A stretch of DNA of 13,597 bases from an uncultured Veillonella sp. (GTDB lineage Bacteria > Bacillota > Negativicutes > Veillonellales > Veillonellaceae). The translations under genes and the position numbers were made by a program. Below the pieces are notes generated by a model. The model made no database searches and was not told the DNA's origin. It saw only the letters and a list, made by a program, of their open reading frames with translations. How positions within the stretch are numbered: the first letter of the stretch is position 1; each line of letters starts with the position of its first letter. Location of the stretch: the NCBI RefSeq assembly GCF_915069625.1, contig NZ_CAJZFD010000043.1:1-13597 (forward strand). The letters run 5' to 3'. Below are positions 1-7,138 of this stretch, one piece after another.

Positions 1-1078
1 CCATCATGAAGCTATTGAACTCATAGAAGTCATGTTTTTCTTGGCTCATGAGATTATTGCGTTCCCAAGGTTCAGGAATCATCATCATAATCGCATGAGG
101 CAAGGAACGACCTGTCATGTGCAAGAATTCCAAAGTATTGTCGAACATAGCGGAGTCAGAACCGCTGTCATCTACTACAGGGAATACCTTTTTAATATCT
201 GGGAATAATGGAGATTCTGCTTTACCTTCACGAGCATTGATCCAGTTTACGTTACCACGGATTGTGTTGATTTCACCATTGTGCACTAAGAAACGGTTAG
301 GATGCGCCCGAGCCCAGCTTGGGAATGTATTCGTACTGAAACGGGAGTGAACCATAGCCAATGCAGATGTGAAATCAAGGTCGCTCAAATCAAGGTAGAA
401 GTCGCGCAATTGACCAGGTGTTAACATACCTTTGTAGACGATTGTTTTAGAGGACAAGGATGCAATATAGAAATCGCTAGATAATTCCTTGCTCAATGGA
501 ACAATACGTTTTTCCGCTAATTTACGAATAATATATAATTTACGTTCAAATTCTTTATTATTAGTTACGTCTGGGCCTTTGCCGATGAGGATTTGAATCA
601 TCCAAGGACGGATAGCAGCTGCTTCTTTACCAACCTTTGTACCATCTACTGGTACTTCACGCCAGCCAAGAACAACTTGACCTTCTTCACGTACAACTTC
701 TTCAAAAATGCGTTTTTGCTCGTTACGGAGACTTTCATATTTGTGAGCAAACACCATACCTACGCCGTACTCACCAGCTGCAGGCAAGTTAATACCAAGC
801 ACTTCGCATTCGCGTTTGAAGAACTCATGCGGAATTTGTACCAAAATACCGGCACCATCCCCTGTGTCCTTATCTGCACCAGCACCACCACGGTGTTCAA
901 GACGCTCTAAAATGCGCAAGCCATCATCGATAATATCATGGGATTTTTTCCCTTTAATATTAACGACAAAGCCCATACCGCACGCATCCTTTTCAAATTG
1001 GCTGCTGTACATACCATTAGCTTCAAGTCTAGCTTGATCTAGACGTTGTTGCTCGATTGTGCTCTGATTCATATCCAT
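1..1078 (-). CDS. gltB: Glutamate synthase large subunit, N-terminal part (truncated by window edge)
   Basis: The first 359 codons of the large (alpha) subunit of glutamate synthase, which makes two glutamates from glutamine and 2-oxoglutarate in the cytoplasm; the rest lies left of the window. This part is the class II glutamine amidotransferase domain. The N-terminal nucleophile cysteine is Cys33 in DACGMGF, so a propeptide of about 32 residues must be removed, as is known for this family. Other visible landmarks are LEHRGGAGADKDTGDGAGI (about 59-77), the SRFSTNTFPSWARAHP stretch and the NGEINTIRGN loop, all typical of GltB. The start ATG (1076-1078) has AAGGAG (1087-1092) eight bases upstream. 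The gene is separated from the next minus-strand operon by a strong terminator, so it has its own promoter. Family assignment is sure; the electron donor type (NADPH or ferredoxin) cannot be told from this part. Confidence 0.96.
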   Translation of the reverse strand, partial: MDMNQSTIEQQRLDQARLEANGMYSSQFEKDACGMGFVVNIKGKKSHDIIDDGLRILERLEHRGGAGADKDTGDGAGILVQIPHEFFKRECEVLGINLPAAGEYGVGMVFAHKYESLRNEQKRIFEEVVREEGQVVLGWREVPVDGTKVGKEAAAIRPWMIQILIGKGPDVTNNKEFERKLYIIRKLAEKRIVPLSKELSSDFYIASLSSKTIVYKGMLTPGQLRDFYLDLSDLDFTSALAMVHSRFSTNTFPSWARAHPNRFLVHNGEINTIRGNVNWINAREGKAESPLFPDIKKVFPVVDDSGSDSAMFDNTLEFLHMTGRSLPHAIMMMIPEPWERNNLMSQEKHDFYEFNSFMM

Positions 1079-1231
1079 AACGTGCACTCCTTCATATCAC
1101 TTGATCAATCCAAGCTCTGCGGCATCGTTCCGTTCGGTCTTGGTGAAAGTATAAACTATAAACTACCTCTAAAGAATCCATTCTGTAGTGATATTATCGG
1201 CTGTGACTGTCCATAACCTCATCTAAGTTTT

Positions 1232-1247
1232 AAATTCTATAGAATTT
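1232..1247. promoter_or_regulatory. 16-bp perfect palindrome upstream of gltB, candidate operator
   Basis: AAATTCTATAGAATTT reads the same on both strands. It lies about 155 bp upstream of the gltB start and just downstream (on the minus strand) of a TATACT box at 1260-1265. A dimeric repressor or activator site is the natural reading; the regulator is unknown. Confidence 0.45.
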
Positions 1248-1259
1248 TTGTCTATACAT

Positions 1260-1265
1260 AGTATA
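1260..1265 (-). promoter_or_regulatory. Possible -10 box for gltB
   Basis: TATACT on the minus strand, next to the palindrome at 1232-1247. The matching -35 is poor (TTTCAA at 17 bp). A second TATACT at 1148-1153 is a rival, with an equally weak -35. Either would give gltB a leader of roughly 70 to 175 nt. Confidence 0.25.
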
Positions 1266-1292
1266 CTCCTGTCCACTGTGAATTGAAAATAT

Positions 1293-1336
1293 AAAAAAAA
1301 CATAGTCTATGACTTTAAGTCATAGACTATGATTTT
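1293..1336. terminator. Bidirectional intrinsic terminator between gltB region and rluA operon
   Basis: A 15-bp perfect inverted repeat (1301-1315 with 1317-1331, CATAGTCTATGACTT and its complement) has eight A on the left and TTTTTT on the right, so it can end transcription in both directions. It ends the acetyltransferase-pseudouridine synthase transcript coming from the right and isolates gltB. Confidence 0.85.
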
Positions 1337-1432
1337 TTATCACTATTGTTTTTTGTATACAAGAATCTGTAGCATGCTCTATGTCCACATCATCATGTAG
1401 CTTATAGTTGATGATACTTATAAAATCAATTA

Positions 1433-2302
1433 CTATTTTTCACGGCCAAAATCGTCCCCTACTTCACAAGTTACCGTCATAGGCTCGTCCTTACCATAGG
1501 GCACAAAGGTGAGTTCTGATGCGTGCAAGCATTGGCGTGTATATGGCTTGTTCCGTGAACCATACATGGCATCACCCACGATAGGATGATCAATGTGTTC
1601 CATGTGCACACGGATTTGATGTGTTCTCCCTGTCAGTAACTTGAACTTTAGTAATGTATGATCGTCTTCGTGACCCAGAACGGTATATTCCGTTTGAGCC
1701 GGTTGACCAAATTCATCGACAACGCGACGGTTATCAAATACTGGATCAACGCCGATAGGTGCATCAACTACGCCATTCTCCTCAATGCGACCTTCTACGA
1801 GACCTGTATAGATGCGATTGATACGCCCCGCTTGTAGTTCATCAGTGTAATATTGCTGAGCTTCCTTTGTTTTTCCAAAGAGAATACAACCCGATGTGTC
1901 TCGGTCAAGGCGATGTACAGGACGCACCTTGTGCACTACACCTTTTTTAGCATAATACCCAGCCACATAGTTACTCAATGTACCAGATTTAGTTTGCCCT
2001 GCAGGATGAACAAGCATGAATGGAGCTTTATTAACTACCAAGGTATGAGCATCTTCGTAGAGTACGGTAATAAGCCCTTTTTCTACATCGATGCCATAGT
2101 CCTTATCCTGTGGTAATTCCAAAGTTAATACATCACCCTTTTTAAGGGAACGCTGGGAATGGGCTACACGGCTATTTACTTTCACCCGTTTCTTGCGGAA
2201 CATCATTTGAATATCTCGAGAGGATAATGAAAAGCGTTCCTTTACATATTTAGAGACCGTCAATTCAGTCGGTTCTTTCACTGTATACGTTTTCCAGCTC
2301 AT
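1433..2302 (-). CDS. RluA-family 23S rRNA/tRNA pseudouridine synthase
   Basis: Isomerises specific uridines of structured RNA (rRNA or tRNA) to pseudouridine. An S4-like RNA-binding domain covers roughly residues 10-65 and is followed by the RluA catalytic domain. The HRLDRDTSG motif holds the catalytic aspartate (Asp138 counted from an upstream in-frame ATG at 2317, Asp133 from the start chosen here); the RTHQIRVH motif and the closing HPIVGDAMYG segment are also family hallmarks. I prefer the ATG at 2300-2302: the upstream ATG lies inside the preceding gene with no ribosome site. The chosen start comes one base after the stop codon of the acetyltransferase gene, whose last codons (TGGTGG) could act as a weak ribosome site, so translation is probably coupled. 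Length (289 aa) is normal. Which uridine is modified (RluD-, RluC- or YhcT-like) is not decidable here. Confidence 0.93.
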   Translation of the reverse strand: MSWKTYTVKEPTELTVSKYVKERFSLSSRDIQMMFRKKRVKVNSRVAHSQRSLKKGDVLTLELPQDKDYGIDVEKGLITVLYEDAHTLVVNKAPFMLVHPAGQTKSGTLSNYVAGYYAKKGVVHKVRPVHRLDRDTSGCILFGKTKEAQQYYTDELQAGRINRIYTGLVEGRIEENGVVDAPIGVDPVFDNRRVVDEFGQPAQTEYTVLGHEDDHTLLKFKLLTGRTHQIRVHMEHIDHPIVGDAMYGSRNKPYTRQCLHASELTFVPYGKDEPMTVTCEVGDDFGREK

Positions 2303-2303
2303 A

Positions 2304-3497
2304 TTACCACCATTCATTAATATATGTTTTTTGTTCAGGATATAGAATATCGAAGAATTCTAGCCATTCTTCATTAGCTGAAAGTTTACCTTCAAAAGCA
2401 AGGTCACGAGCGGTTAATGTGCCTATCAAGAGTTGGCTCAAAGCACCGACTTCAACAGTAATATCTACGTCCCCATCTAATGTGTCGGACACCTTTTTAA
2501 CCGTTGGTGTCAATGTGCCGCCATATTGGACTTCATAGCGCCCTTCATTCCACTCACAAAGGCTATCTTTCACACCAAAGGTCATTGTAATAGGCATCAT
2601 CAAAGCCTCTGGATTCACAGGAATCGCCTCAAAGGCAGCTTTTACGTCTACAATACGACTCATCATGTATGGTATCGTGGAATGGCCACTTTTACCATCA
2701 GGATAGAATCGATAGTATGTATCGTGAAGGCCTTCATTCCAGCGAATTGTAATGCCTTGAGAACGGTGATTATAGAAGTAATTTAACAATGCTCGTTGGG
2801 CACGGCGTGTAGTATAAACTAATTCGGAAACAGGAATTTCTGGTTGGCCTAAACGATACACCGCATAACCTTCGATAACACCTTCATCATTGCGCACAAC
2901 AGCGATGTTTACGCCTTCTGCAAAGAAGCTACCAAGCAAGCGTTTCCATTCCTTTTCACCGCGCTCTGCATAACCAGAAAGACGGGCTGTATATGTTTTA
3001 TATACAGGATCAAGCAATGTCCATTGGTCAACGCTATTAAGTAAACCAAAGCTCAAGGATTTATCAGTCATAGGGCGCAAGTCTTCAAGAGACATTGTGT
3101 TCACCCATTGATGTGCGTAAAGTTCCCACCCATATTGCTGGTAGAATGCAGCCTTGGAAGGCATCAAAATCGTCAATGCTTGACCGCGGTTGCGAAGCTC
3201 TTCAAGAGAAGCCTTCAACAACGCACCTCCTACGCCACCACGACGAGCGGCTGGATGTGTGGCTACGCCAACCATATAGCTTGTAGGCAATACAGCACCA
3301 CGAACATTGATATTATATTGACGTAAATGAACGGTACTCAACAATTGATCTTGTTCAAGACCAACCATTGTGTTTTCTGGTTCATAGCAATTTGTAAAGT
3401 AATATTGGAAGAATGGATCTTCCTTTGGTTCAAAGCAGTATGCCCATAGATTTTCCACATGTGGCGTATCTTGAGCCGTTGCAATTCTAAATTCCAT
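2304..3497 (-). CDS. Eis-like GNAT N-acetyltransferase
   Basis: A 397-residue cytoplasmic acetyl-CoA-dependent acetyltransferase of the Eis layout: an N-terminal GNAT domain (about 1-130), a second GNAT-like domain (about 140-290) and a C-terminal sterol-carrier-like domain (about 295-397). The acetyl-CoA motif V/T-x-P-x-x-R-R-G-G-V-G-G is at about 78-91 (VATHPAARRGGVGG), and FYQQYGWE at 118-125 is the usual beta-6/7 signature of this group. Known Eis proteins acetylate amines such as aminoglycosides and lysines; the substrate here is unknown. The start ATG has GAGG eight bases upstream. It is the first gene of an operon with the pseudouridine synthase (1-base gap). Its leader contains a long 5-bp tandem repeat, so its expression may vary between cells. 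Confidence 0.88.
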   Translation of the reverse strand: MEFRIATAQDTPHVENLWAYCFEPKEDPFFQYYFTNCYEPENTMVGLEQDQLLSTVHLRQYNINVRGAVLPTSYMVGVATHPAARRGGVGGALLKASLEELRNRGQALTILMPSKAAFYQQYGWELYAHQWVNTMSLEDLRPMTDKSLSFGLLNSVDQWTLLDPVYKTYTARLSGYAERGEKEWKRLLGSFFAEGVNIAVVRNDEGVIEGYAVYRLGQPEIPVSELVYTTRRAQRALLNYFYNHRSQGITIRWNEGLHDTYYRFYPDGKSGHSTIPYMMSRIVDVKAAFEAIPVNPEALMMPITMTFGVKDSLCEWNEGRYEVQYGGTLTPTVKKVSDTLDGDVDITVEVGALSQLLIGTLTARDLAFEGKLSANEEWLEFFDILYPEQKTYINEWW

Positions 3498-3537
3498 AAG
3501 TTTATCCTCGTTTAGTATAAAAAACGCTCTCTATCTG

Positions 3538-3576
3538 TCGCATCGCATCGCATCGCATCGCATCGCATCGCATCGC
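3538..3576. repeat. Pentanucleotide tandem repeat (TCGCA), about 7.8 copies
   Basis: Seven full TCGCA units plus four bases, all identical (CGATG units on the minus strand). It lies 41 bp upstream of the acetyltransferase start, in what should be its 5' leader. Perfect short tandem repeats of this length change copy number by slipped-strand replication; five is not a multiple of three, so each step shifts any reading frame crossing it. Confidence 0.95.
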
Positions 3577-3584
3577 CATGATGA

Positions 3585-3597
3585 TACACAATGTGTA
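3585..3597. promoter_or_regulatory. Small palindrome TACACAATGTGTA, possible operator
   Basis: A 6-1-6 perfect inverted repeat directly upstream (minus strand) of the pentanucleotide repeat, within the presumed leader of the acetyltransferase operon. It could be a protein site or a small hairpin; no regulator is identified. Confidence 0.3.
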
Positions 3598-3622
3598 GTC
3601 AAATAGATAGGCTAACACTTCT

Positions 3623-3631
3623 ATTATAACA
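3623..3631 (-). promoter_or_regulatory. Extended -10 promoter for the acetyltransferase-rluA operon
   Basis: TGTTATAAT on the minus strand is a full extended -10 (TGnTATAAT), just past the terminator of the DUF2156 gene. It would start RNA near 3616 and give a leader of about 118 nt containing the palindrome and the TCGCA repeat. The -35 is poor. Confidence 0.5.
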
Positions 3632-3635
3632 AAAG

Positions 3636-3665
3636 GAGCTATGAAGCACATCGGCTTCATAGCTC
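3636..3665. terminator. Terminator after the DUF2156 gene
   Basis: A 12-bp perfect stem (GAGCTATGAAGC with its complement) and six-base loop, followed on the minus strand by CTTTTG. The T-run is short, but the position just after the stop codon fits a terminator. On the plus strand it is followed by AAATTTTTA. Confidence 0.7.
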
Positions 3666-3671
3666 AAATTT

Positions 3672-4589
3672 TTATTTACCGCCTGTCGCATTGTCTGCTT
3701 CGTTAGCATATACTGCGTCATATTTTTCAGCAAAGTGATCTGGATTGTAAGATTCTTTTGCTTGGCGAAGACCAGGTAAGCCCATATCTTCTTCACGGTT
3801 AATGAATTCTACTTCGCTAAATTCATGACGAATGAATTCATTATTGATTGCTTGGTACAAACCACGAATATCTGGGTTTGCTTTTTCAATGTGAATCAAC
3901 GCCATTTTATCATTCAACAATTCACCGATACTGAAGGCTTCAACGCGGCCAAACAATTTGATGGCGCCGCCTTTAAGACCTAACGCCTCCCAGTTATCGA
4001 ATAACAAGTTGATAGCTACCAATTCATCTTCGATACCTTCTTCATGATGAGTTTCTACCCAAGATGCTGCTGTTTCGCGGCACAATGGAATGATATCTTC
4101 AGTGATTGGCATATATTCATAGTTAGAATATTGCATGCGGAATTGATTCAAATGGTTTTTCTTTTGACGGAATTTCTTGCCAGACAAGTTGATAAGATCT
4201 TCAGACTTATAAATGTATTCGTAGTTGTCGCGGTCAGGTGTAAATTCATAACGACCAGGACATAACTCTTCCATGCGTTCTTTTACAACTTTGCTAACAC
4301 CTTTAAAACGGAATGGCAAATTGTTTTCTACGAACCATTCTTTAGCGCGTAATAAACCATCGAGGAACTTTGCATCTTTACCGGCAAATGGAGGCAATAG
4401 GAACGGTTCACGTTTACCGCCACCTTGGATGTACAATACACCATTTTCCTCAGCCCAACGAATGCCGTACGCCTCTTGCCACATAAACAATGTAGTAAAG
4501 CAGTTATCAGATGCTTCGTAATGATGTTGTTCAAAATATTTATCGATTAATGGTTTATCTCTTAGTTCAAAACGTTTAAATTCTAAAAT
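3672..4589 (-). CDS. DUF2156 protein (GNAT-fold, MprF C-terminal-like), apparent ATT start
   Basis: A cytoplasmic protein of about 305 residues of the DUF2156 / LPG_synthase_C family, which shares the GNAT-like fold of the catalytic domain of MprF; the function of stand-alone members is not settled. Visible landmarks from the N-terminus are a DKPLIDKYFEQ segment, the FTTLFMWQEAYGIRW block, a KKFRQKKNHLNQF basic stretch, a central E..IALINLL-like helix region and a C-terminal INREEDMGLPGLRQAKESYNP block, all typical of the family. The conserved N-terminal block extends well upstream of the first ATG (4482-4484) and TTG (4488-4490), neither of which has a ribosome site. Reading the same frame upstream leads to three ATT codons directly behind AGGAGG (4597-4602); the third (4587-4589) sits seven bases away. 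There is no ATG, GTG or TTG between the AGGAGG and 4490, and stops TGA and TAG lie further upstream. The start is therefore inferred to be ATT. Own promoter likely inside the end of the upstream gene. Confidence 0.85.
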   Translation of the reverse strand: MLEFKRFELRDKPLIDKYFEQHHYEASDNCFTTLFMWQEAYGIRWAEENGVLYIQGGGKREPFLLPPFAGKDAKFLDGLLRAKEWFVENNLPFRFKGVSKVVKERMEELCPGRYEFTPDRDNYEYIYKSEDLINLSGKKFRQKKNHLNQFRMQYSNYEYMPITEDIIPLCRETAASWVETHHEEGIEDELVAINLLFDNWEALGLKGGAIKLFGRVEAFSIGELLNDKMALIHIEKANPDIRGLYQAINNEFIRHEFSEVEFINREEDMGLPGLRQAKESYNPDHFAEKYDAVYANEADNATGGK

Positions 4590-4658
4590 AATAATCCCTC
4601 CTATCAGATTCCTCAGTCGAGGTATTCACTATGGATACATACAACCACATGGTTGTTC

Positions 4659-4688
4659 ATTATAATTTAACGGATTCCCCTAATTCAA
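4659..4688 (-). promoter_or_regulatory. Candidate promoter for the DUF2156 gene
   Basis: TTGAAT (4683-4688) and TATAAT (4659-4664) on the minus strand with an 18-bp spacer, overlapping the last codons and stop of the adaptor gene. The leader would carry a small inverted repeat, ACAACC-ACAT-GGTTGT (4641-4656). Confidence 0.45.
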
Positions 4689-5778
4689 AGGTTCCATCAC
4701 TTGTGATTACCTTATCGCCTTCGTTTAGGCCTGAAATAATGGCTACATCATCGTCTTCTGTCATACCTACTTCAACGACACGTACGTCAACGGTATTATT
4801 TTCAGTCAATACATACACGTATTTGCCATCTTGGTTTTCACGAACTGCTTTACTTGGTACAGTGAGCATTTTCGCTTTTACATTAGACTCGATAATCAAT
4901 GTATAGAATTCACCAGCCTTAATGAGGCCTTTGTCATTGTTGAAAGTAGCTTTCACAAGAACACTTGGTACATTTTCTGGCTGTGTTACATCTACATAGG
5001 TCAATTCACCAGGTAATTCTTGGTCACCTACCTTAAGTAGTACCTTAATCCCCTTTTTAGCATCAGGTGTGCCAAGCTTCATCGCCGCATCACGAGGAAT
5101 GCTAAGGGATGCTACCATCGGTGTAGATTGTTGAATCATCATGAACGGACGATCTGCAATGGCCATTTGACGGTCTTCATTGTAAATAGCCGTTACCGTA
5201 CCAGCTATAGGCGCTACAATTGTAGATGCTGCCATTTGTGCAGATACTTGAGCGATTTGAGCCTCAATAGCCGCCGTATTAGCGCCACCGCCGCCACCGC
5301 CAGTTGTTACTGTCGTAGTTTGTGGTTGAGACCGCTCTACAATGCGATCATATTCTTTTTGAGTAATCATGCCCGCTTCGCGCATCTTCTGAGCTTGTGC
5401 CAATTGAGCACTATCTACAGACGCTGCTGTCGTAGTTGTCACAGACGTCGCATAAGACTGAGCTGAGACTTGCGCTAACTGACCTTGTAAGGATGCTAGC
5501 TGTTGCTGTAAAGCCGATGTATCTACAGTGGCCAAGACTTGACCTTGTTGTACTTGGTCACCTACTTTCACAGCATATGCGACCTGCCCCGTCAACGTCG
5601 GCGTTACCGTCGCCTTATTGAGGGCTGTTACATTGGCGTCATTATGGATCTGCAGCGGCATATCCTTGTATGTTACATCAGCAACGGATACCGTTTTCGT
5701 ACCGCAACCAGCGATGGTCAAGGCCATCATCACAACACCAAGCATAGCAACTACAGAATAAATTCGGTTTAATTTCAT
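4660..5778 (-). CDS. RND-type efflux periplasmic adaptor lipoprotein (membrane fusion protein)
   Basis: A 372-residue membrane fusion protein of the HlyD/AcrA type, which links an inner-membrane pump to an outer-membrane channel. A signal peptide with lipobox LTIAGC puts the lipid on Cys25, so it is a periplasmic lipoprotein. Order of parts: first half of the lipoyl domain (about 55-86, with GDQVQQGQVLATVD), a short glutamine/alanine-rich alpha-hairpin (about 87-180), second lipoyl half (VAPIAGTVTAIY, about 188-199), beta-barrel and membrane-proximal domain to the end (LTVPSKAV, GLNEGDKVITSDG). The hairpin is interrupted by a TTTVTTGGGGGG stretch. I chose ATG 5776-5778 because AGGAAG lies seven bases ahead and it begins directly with the signal peptide; two in-frame ATGs upstream (5811, 5796) are less good. 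No pump or channel gene is adjacent, so its partner must be elsewhere. Confidence 0.92.
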   Translation of the reverse strand: MKLNRIYSVVAMLGVVMMALTIAGCGTKTVSVADVTYKDMPLQIHNDANVTALNKATVTPTLTGQVAYAVKVGDQVQQGQVLATVDTSALQQQLASLQGQLAQVSAQSYATSVTTTTAASVDSAQLAQAQKMREAGMITQKEYDRIVERSQPQTTTVTTGGGGGGANTAAIEAQIAQVSAQMAASTIVAPIAGTVTAIYNEDRQMAIADRPFMMIQQSTPMVASLSIPRDAAMKLGTPDAKKGIKVLLKVGDQELPGELTYVDVTQPENVPSVLVKATFNNDKGLIKAGEFYTLIIESNVKAKMLTVPSKAVRENQDGKYVYVLTENNTVDVRVVEVGMTEDDDVAIISGLNEGDKVITSDGTFELGESVKL

Positions 5779-5796
5779 TCTGTCACTTCCTGTCAT

Positions 5797-5812
5797 ATTG
5801 ATTTTTATCAAT
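5797..5812. promoter_or_regulatory. Inverted repeat ATTGAT-TTTT-ATCAAT, candidate operator of the adaptor gene
   Basis: 6-bp arms with a 4-bp spacer, directly downstream (minus strand) of the adaptor's extended -10 box. This is the usual place for a repressor of TetR or MarR type, but no regulator gene is in the window. Another inverted repeat, CAATTAGAATTG, is at 5833-5844. Confidence 0.35.
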
Positions 5813-5817
5813 ACCTT

Positions 5818-5826
5818 AGTATATCA
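5818..5826 (-). promoter_or_regulatory. Extended -10 promoter of the adaptor gene
   Basis: TGATATACT on the minus strand matches TGnTATAAT with one mismatch in the hexamer. It lies 40 bp ahead of the chosen adaptor start in the divergent gap shared with the aldo/keto reductase. The -35 is weak. Confidence 0.45.
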
Positions 5827-5889
5827 TAAAATCAATTAGAATTGTATGAAAGCTAATTCCTTTAATTAATGGATATAACGGAGGTTCTC

Positions 5890-6741
5890 ATGGAAGAACG
5901 GATGGATTTTAGAATTTTAAATAACGGTAGCTTTATTCCCTCTATCGGTTATGGTACCTACAAAACAGGTAGCGAAGGCGAAACAGAACAAGCCGTAACT
6001 AATGCATTAAACGTAGGCTATCGATTACTCGATACAGCTGCTTACTACGGCAACGAAGAGGCCGTTGGTAGAGGCATCAAAGCATCTGGTGTTAAACGTA
6101 CGGATATTATTGTAACTACCAAGATTTGGCATACCGACGCAGGCTATGATAATACAATGCGTGCTGTTGAAAGCTCCTTGAAAAAATTAGACACTAATTA
6201 CATCGACATTATGCTCGTACATCAACCCCTTGGCGACTATTATGGTTCTTGGCGTGCCATGGAAGAGTTATACGATCAAAACGTATTGCGCGGGTTAGGC
6301 CTGTCTAACTTTTACGAAGATCGCTTAATCGACTTGCTATATCACTGCAATGTGAAACCGGTGGTGAACCAAATTGAATGTCATCCATTCAACCAACGCC
6401 ACTCTCTTATCCAATTGATGAGAAAACATCAAGTAGTAGGCATGGCTTGGTCTCCATTCACCCGTGACCGCCAACCTATTTTTGACCATCCTATCATCAA
6501 AAGCTTGGCTGAAAAATACGGCGTGTCTAAACATCAAATTATCTTGCGTTGGCACATCCAACGTGGCATCATTCCATTGCCAAAAGCAAATAATGTAAGT
6601 CACATGGAAGCCAACTTCGATGTATTCGATTTCAAACTAACAAACATCGACATGGATGTTATGGAACTATTAGACCAACAAGACTTCTTGGAAGATCACC
6701 ATACTGCACCAGGTCTTGAAAGACTTTTACAACTTAAATAA
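5890..6741 (+). CDS. Aldo/keto reductase (NADPH-dependent)
   Basis: A 283-residue cytoplasmic aldo/keto reductase, a TIM-barrel enzyme that reduces aldehydes and ketones with NADPH. The catalytic tetrad is complete: Asp48 and Tyr53 in LLDTAAYYGNE, Lys78 in TTKIW and His111 in MLVHQP. The LGLSNF, NQIECHPF and IPLPKANN segments (cofactor and barrel strands) match the bacterial 2,5-diketogluconate/glyoxal reductase group (AKR5-like). The ATG at 5890 is preferred because GGAGG ends five bases before it; an ATG at 5869 has no ribosome site. It is transcribed alone, divergent from the adaptor gene, and ends in a terminator shared with azlD. The natural substrate is not predictable. Confidence 0.93.
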   Translation: MEERMDFRILNNGSFIPSIGYGTYKTGSEGETEQAVTNALNVGYRLLDTAAYYGNEEAVGRGIKASGVKRTDIIVTTKIWHTDAGYDNTMRAVESSLKKLDTNYIDIMLVHQPLGDYYGSWRAMEELYDQNVLRGLGLSNFYEDRLIDLLYHCNVKPVVNQIECHPFNQRHSLIQLMRKHQVVGMAWSPFTRDRQPIFDHPIIKSLAEKYGVSKHQIILRWHIQRGIIPLPKANNVSHMEANFDVFDFKLTNIDMDVMELLDQQDFLEDHHTAPGLERLLQLK

Positions 6742-6752
6742 ATATAAAAACA

Positions 6753-6800
6753 AAACCACTTATATCTACTCCTCTAAGAATAGATACAAGTGGTTTATTT
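6753..6800. terminator. Bidirectional terminator between aldo/keto reductase and azlD
   Basis: Stem AAACCACTT-A-TATCTA (6753-6768) pairs with TAGATA-C-AAGTGGTTT (6781-6796), with one mismatch, 12-base loop, A-rich left flank and T-rich right flank. It lies between two converging genes and can serve both. Confidence 0.75.
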
Positions 6801-7138
6801 TATTTCGGCACATTAAATACGGCTTGTACGAGTATCATATAAATCACTGTACCGGCAGCAATCGATATGAGCATGTTACGTTTCCATAAATGTAACCCTA
6901 CCGTAACAACTAATGCTATGAGCTCAGGGATACCATACGGATATGCTAAAATGACGGTCTCCTTAAAGGTATATACAACGAGCATGCCCATAACGGCAGC
7001 CGGCAAAGCCTTACCTAAAAAGAGTACAAAATCTGGTGCCTTTTTTCCTGGTGGAAATACAAGGAAGGCACCAAAACGAGTGAGTAATGTACCGGCTACA
7101 ACAATAGCAACGGTAATGACCATTTCTGTACTAGTCAA
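6800..7138 (-). CDS. azlD: AzlD-type branched-chain amino acid exporter small subunit
   Basis: A small membrane protein of about 112 residues with four likely hydrophobic helices (around 5-22, 36-60, 65-85, 90-108). Together with AzlC it forms an exporter of branched-chain amino acids (BrnFE/AzlCD family). The VVAGTLLTRFGAFLVFP segment and LPAAVMGMLVVY are typical of AzlD. The start is uncertain. A TTG at 7136-7138 has GGGGAGG eight bases ahead and overlaps the end of azlC by eight bases, which suits translational coupling. ATG 7121-7123 is the alternative; ATG at 7163-7165 lies far inside azlC and is unlikely. Confidence 0.88.
   Translation of the reverse strand: MTSTEMVITVAIVVAGTLLTRFGAFLVFPPGKKAPDFVLFLGKALPAAVMGMLVVYTFKETVILAYPYGIPELIALVVTVGLHLWKRNMLISIAAGTVIYMILVQAVFNVPK

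Noticed and set aside
1093..1231. Riboswitch or T-box leader of gltB
   Set aside because: No T-box sequence (AGGGUGGNACCGCG) and no terminator hairpin with T-run before the start codon; only weak inverted repeats.
3514..3542. Promoter formed by GCGACA at the edge of the TCGCA repeat and TATACT, 16 bp apart
   Set aside because: It would start RNA about 10 bases before the acetyltransferase ATG and lose the ribosome site, so the extended -10 at 3623-3631 is preferred.
3672..4589. Full MprF lysyl-phosphatidylglycerol synthase
   Set aside because: The protein has only the soluble C-terminal-like fold; the membrane flippase part is absent.
5128..5466. 112-codon plus-strand open frame
   Set aside because: Antisense to the adaptor gene and rich in Cys, Arg and Ser, as expected from reading the complement of its Gln/Ala/Thr-rich hairpin; no ribosome site.
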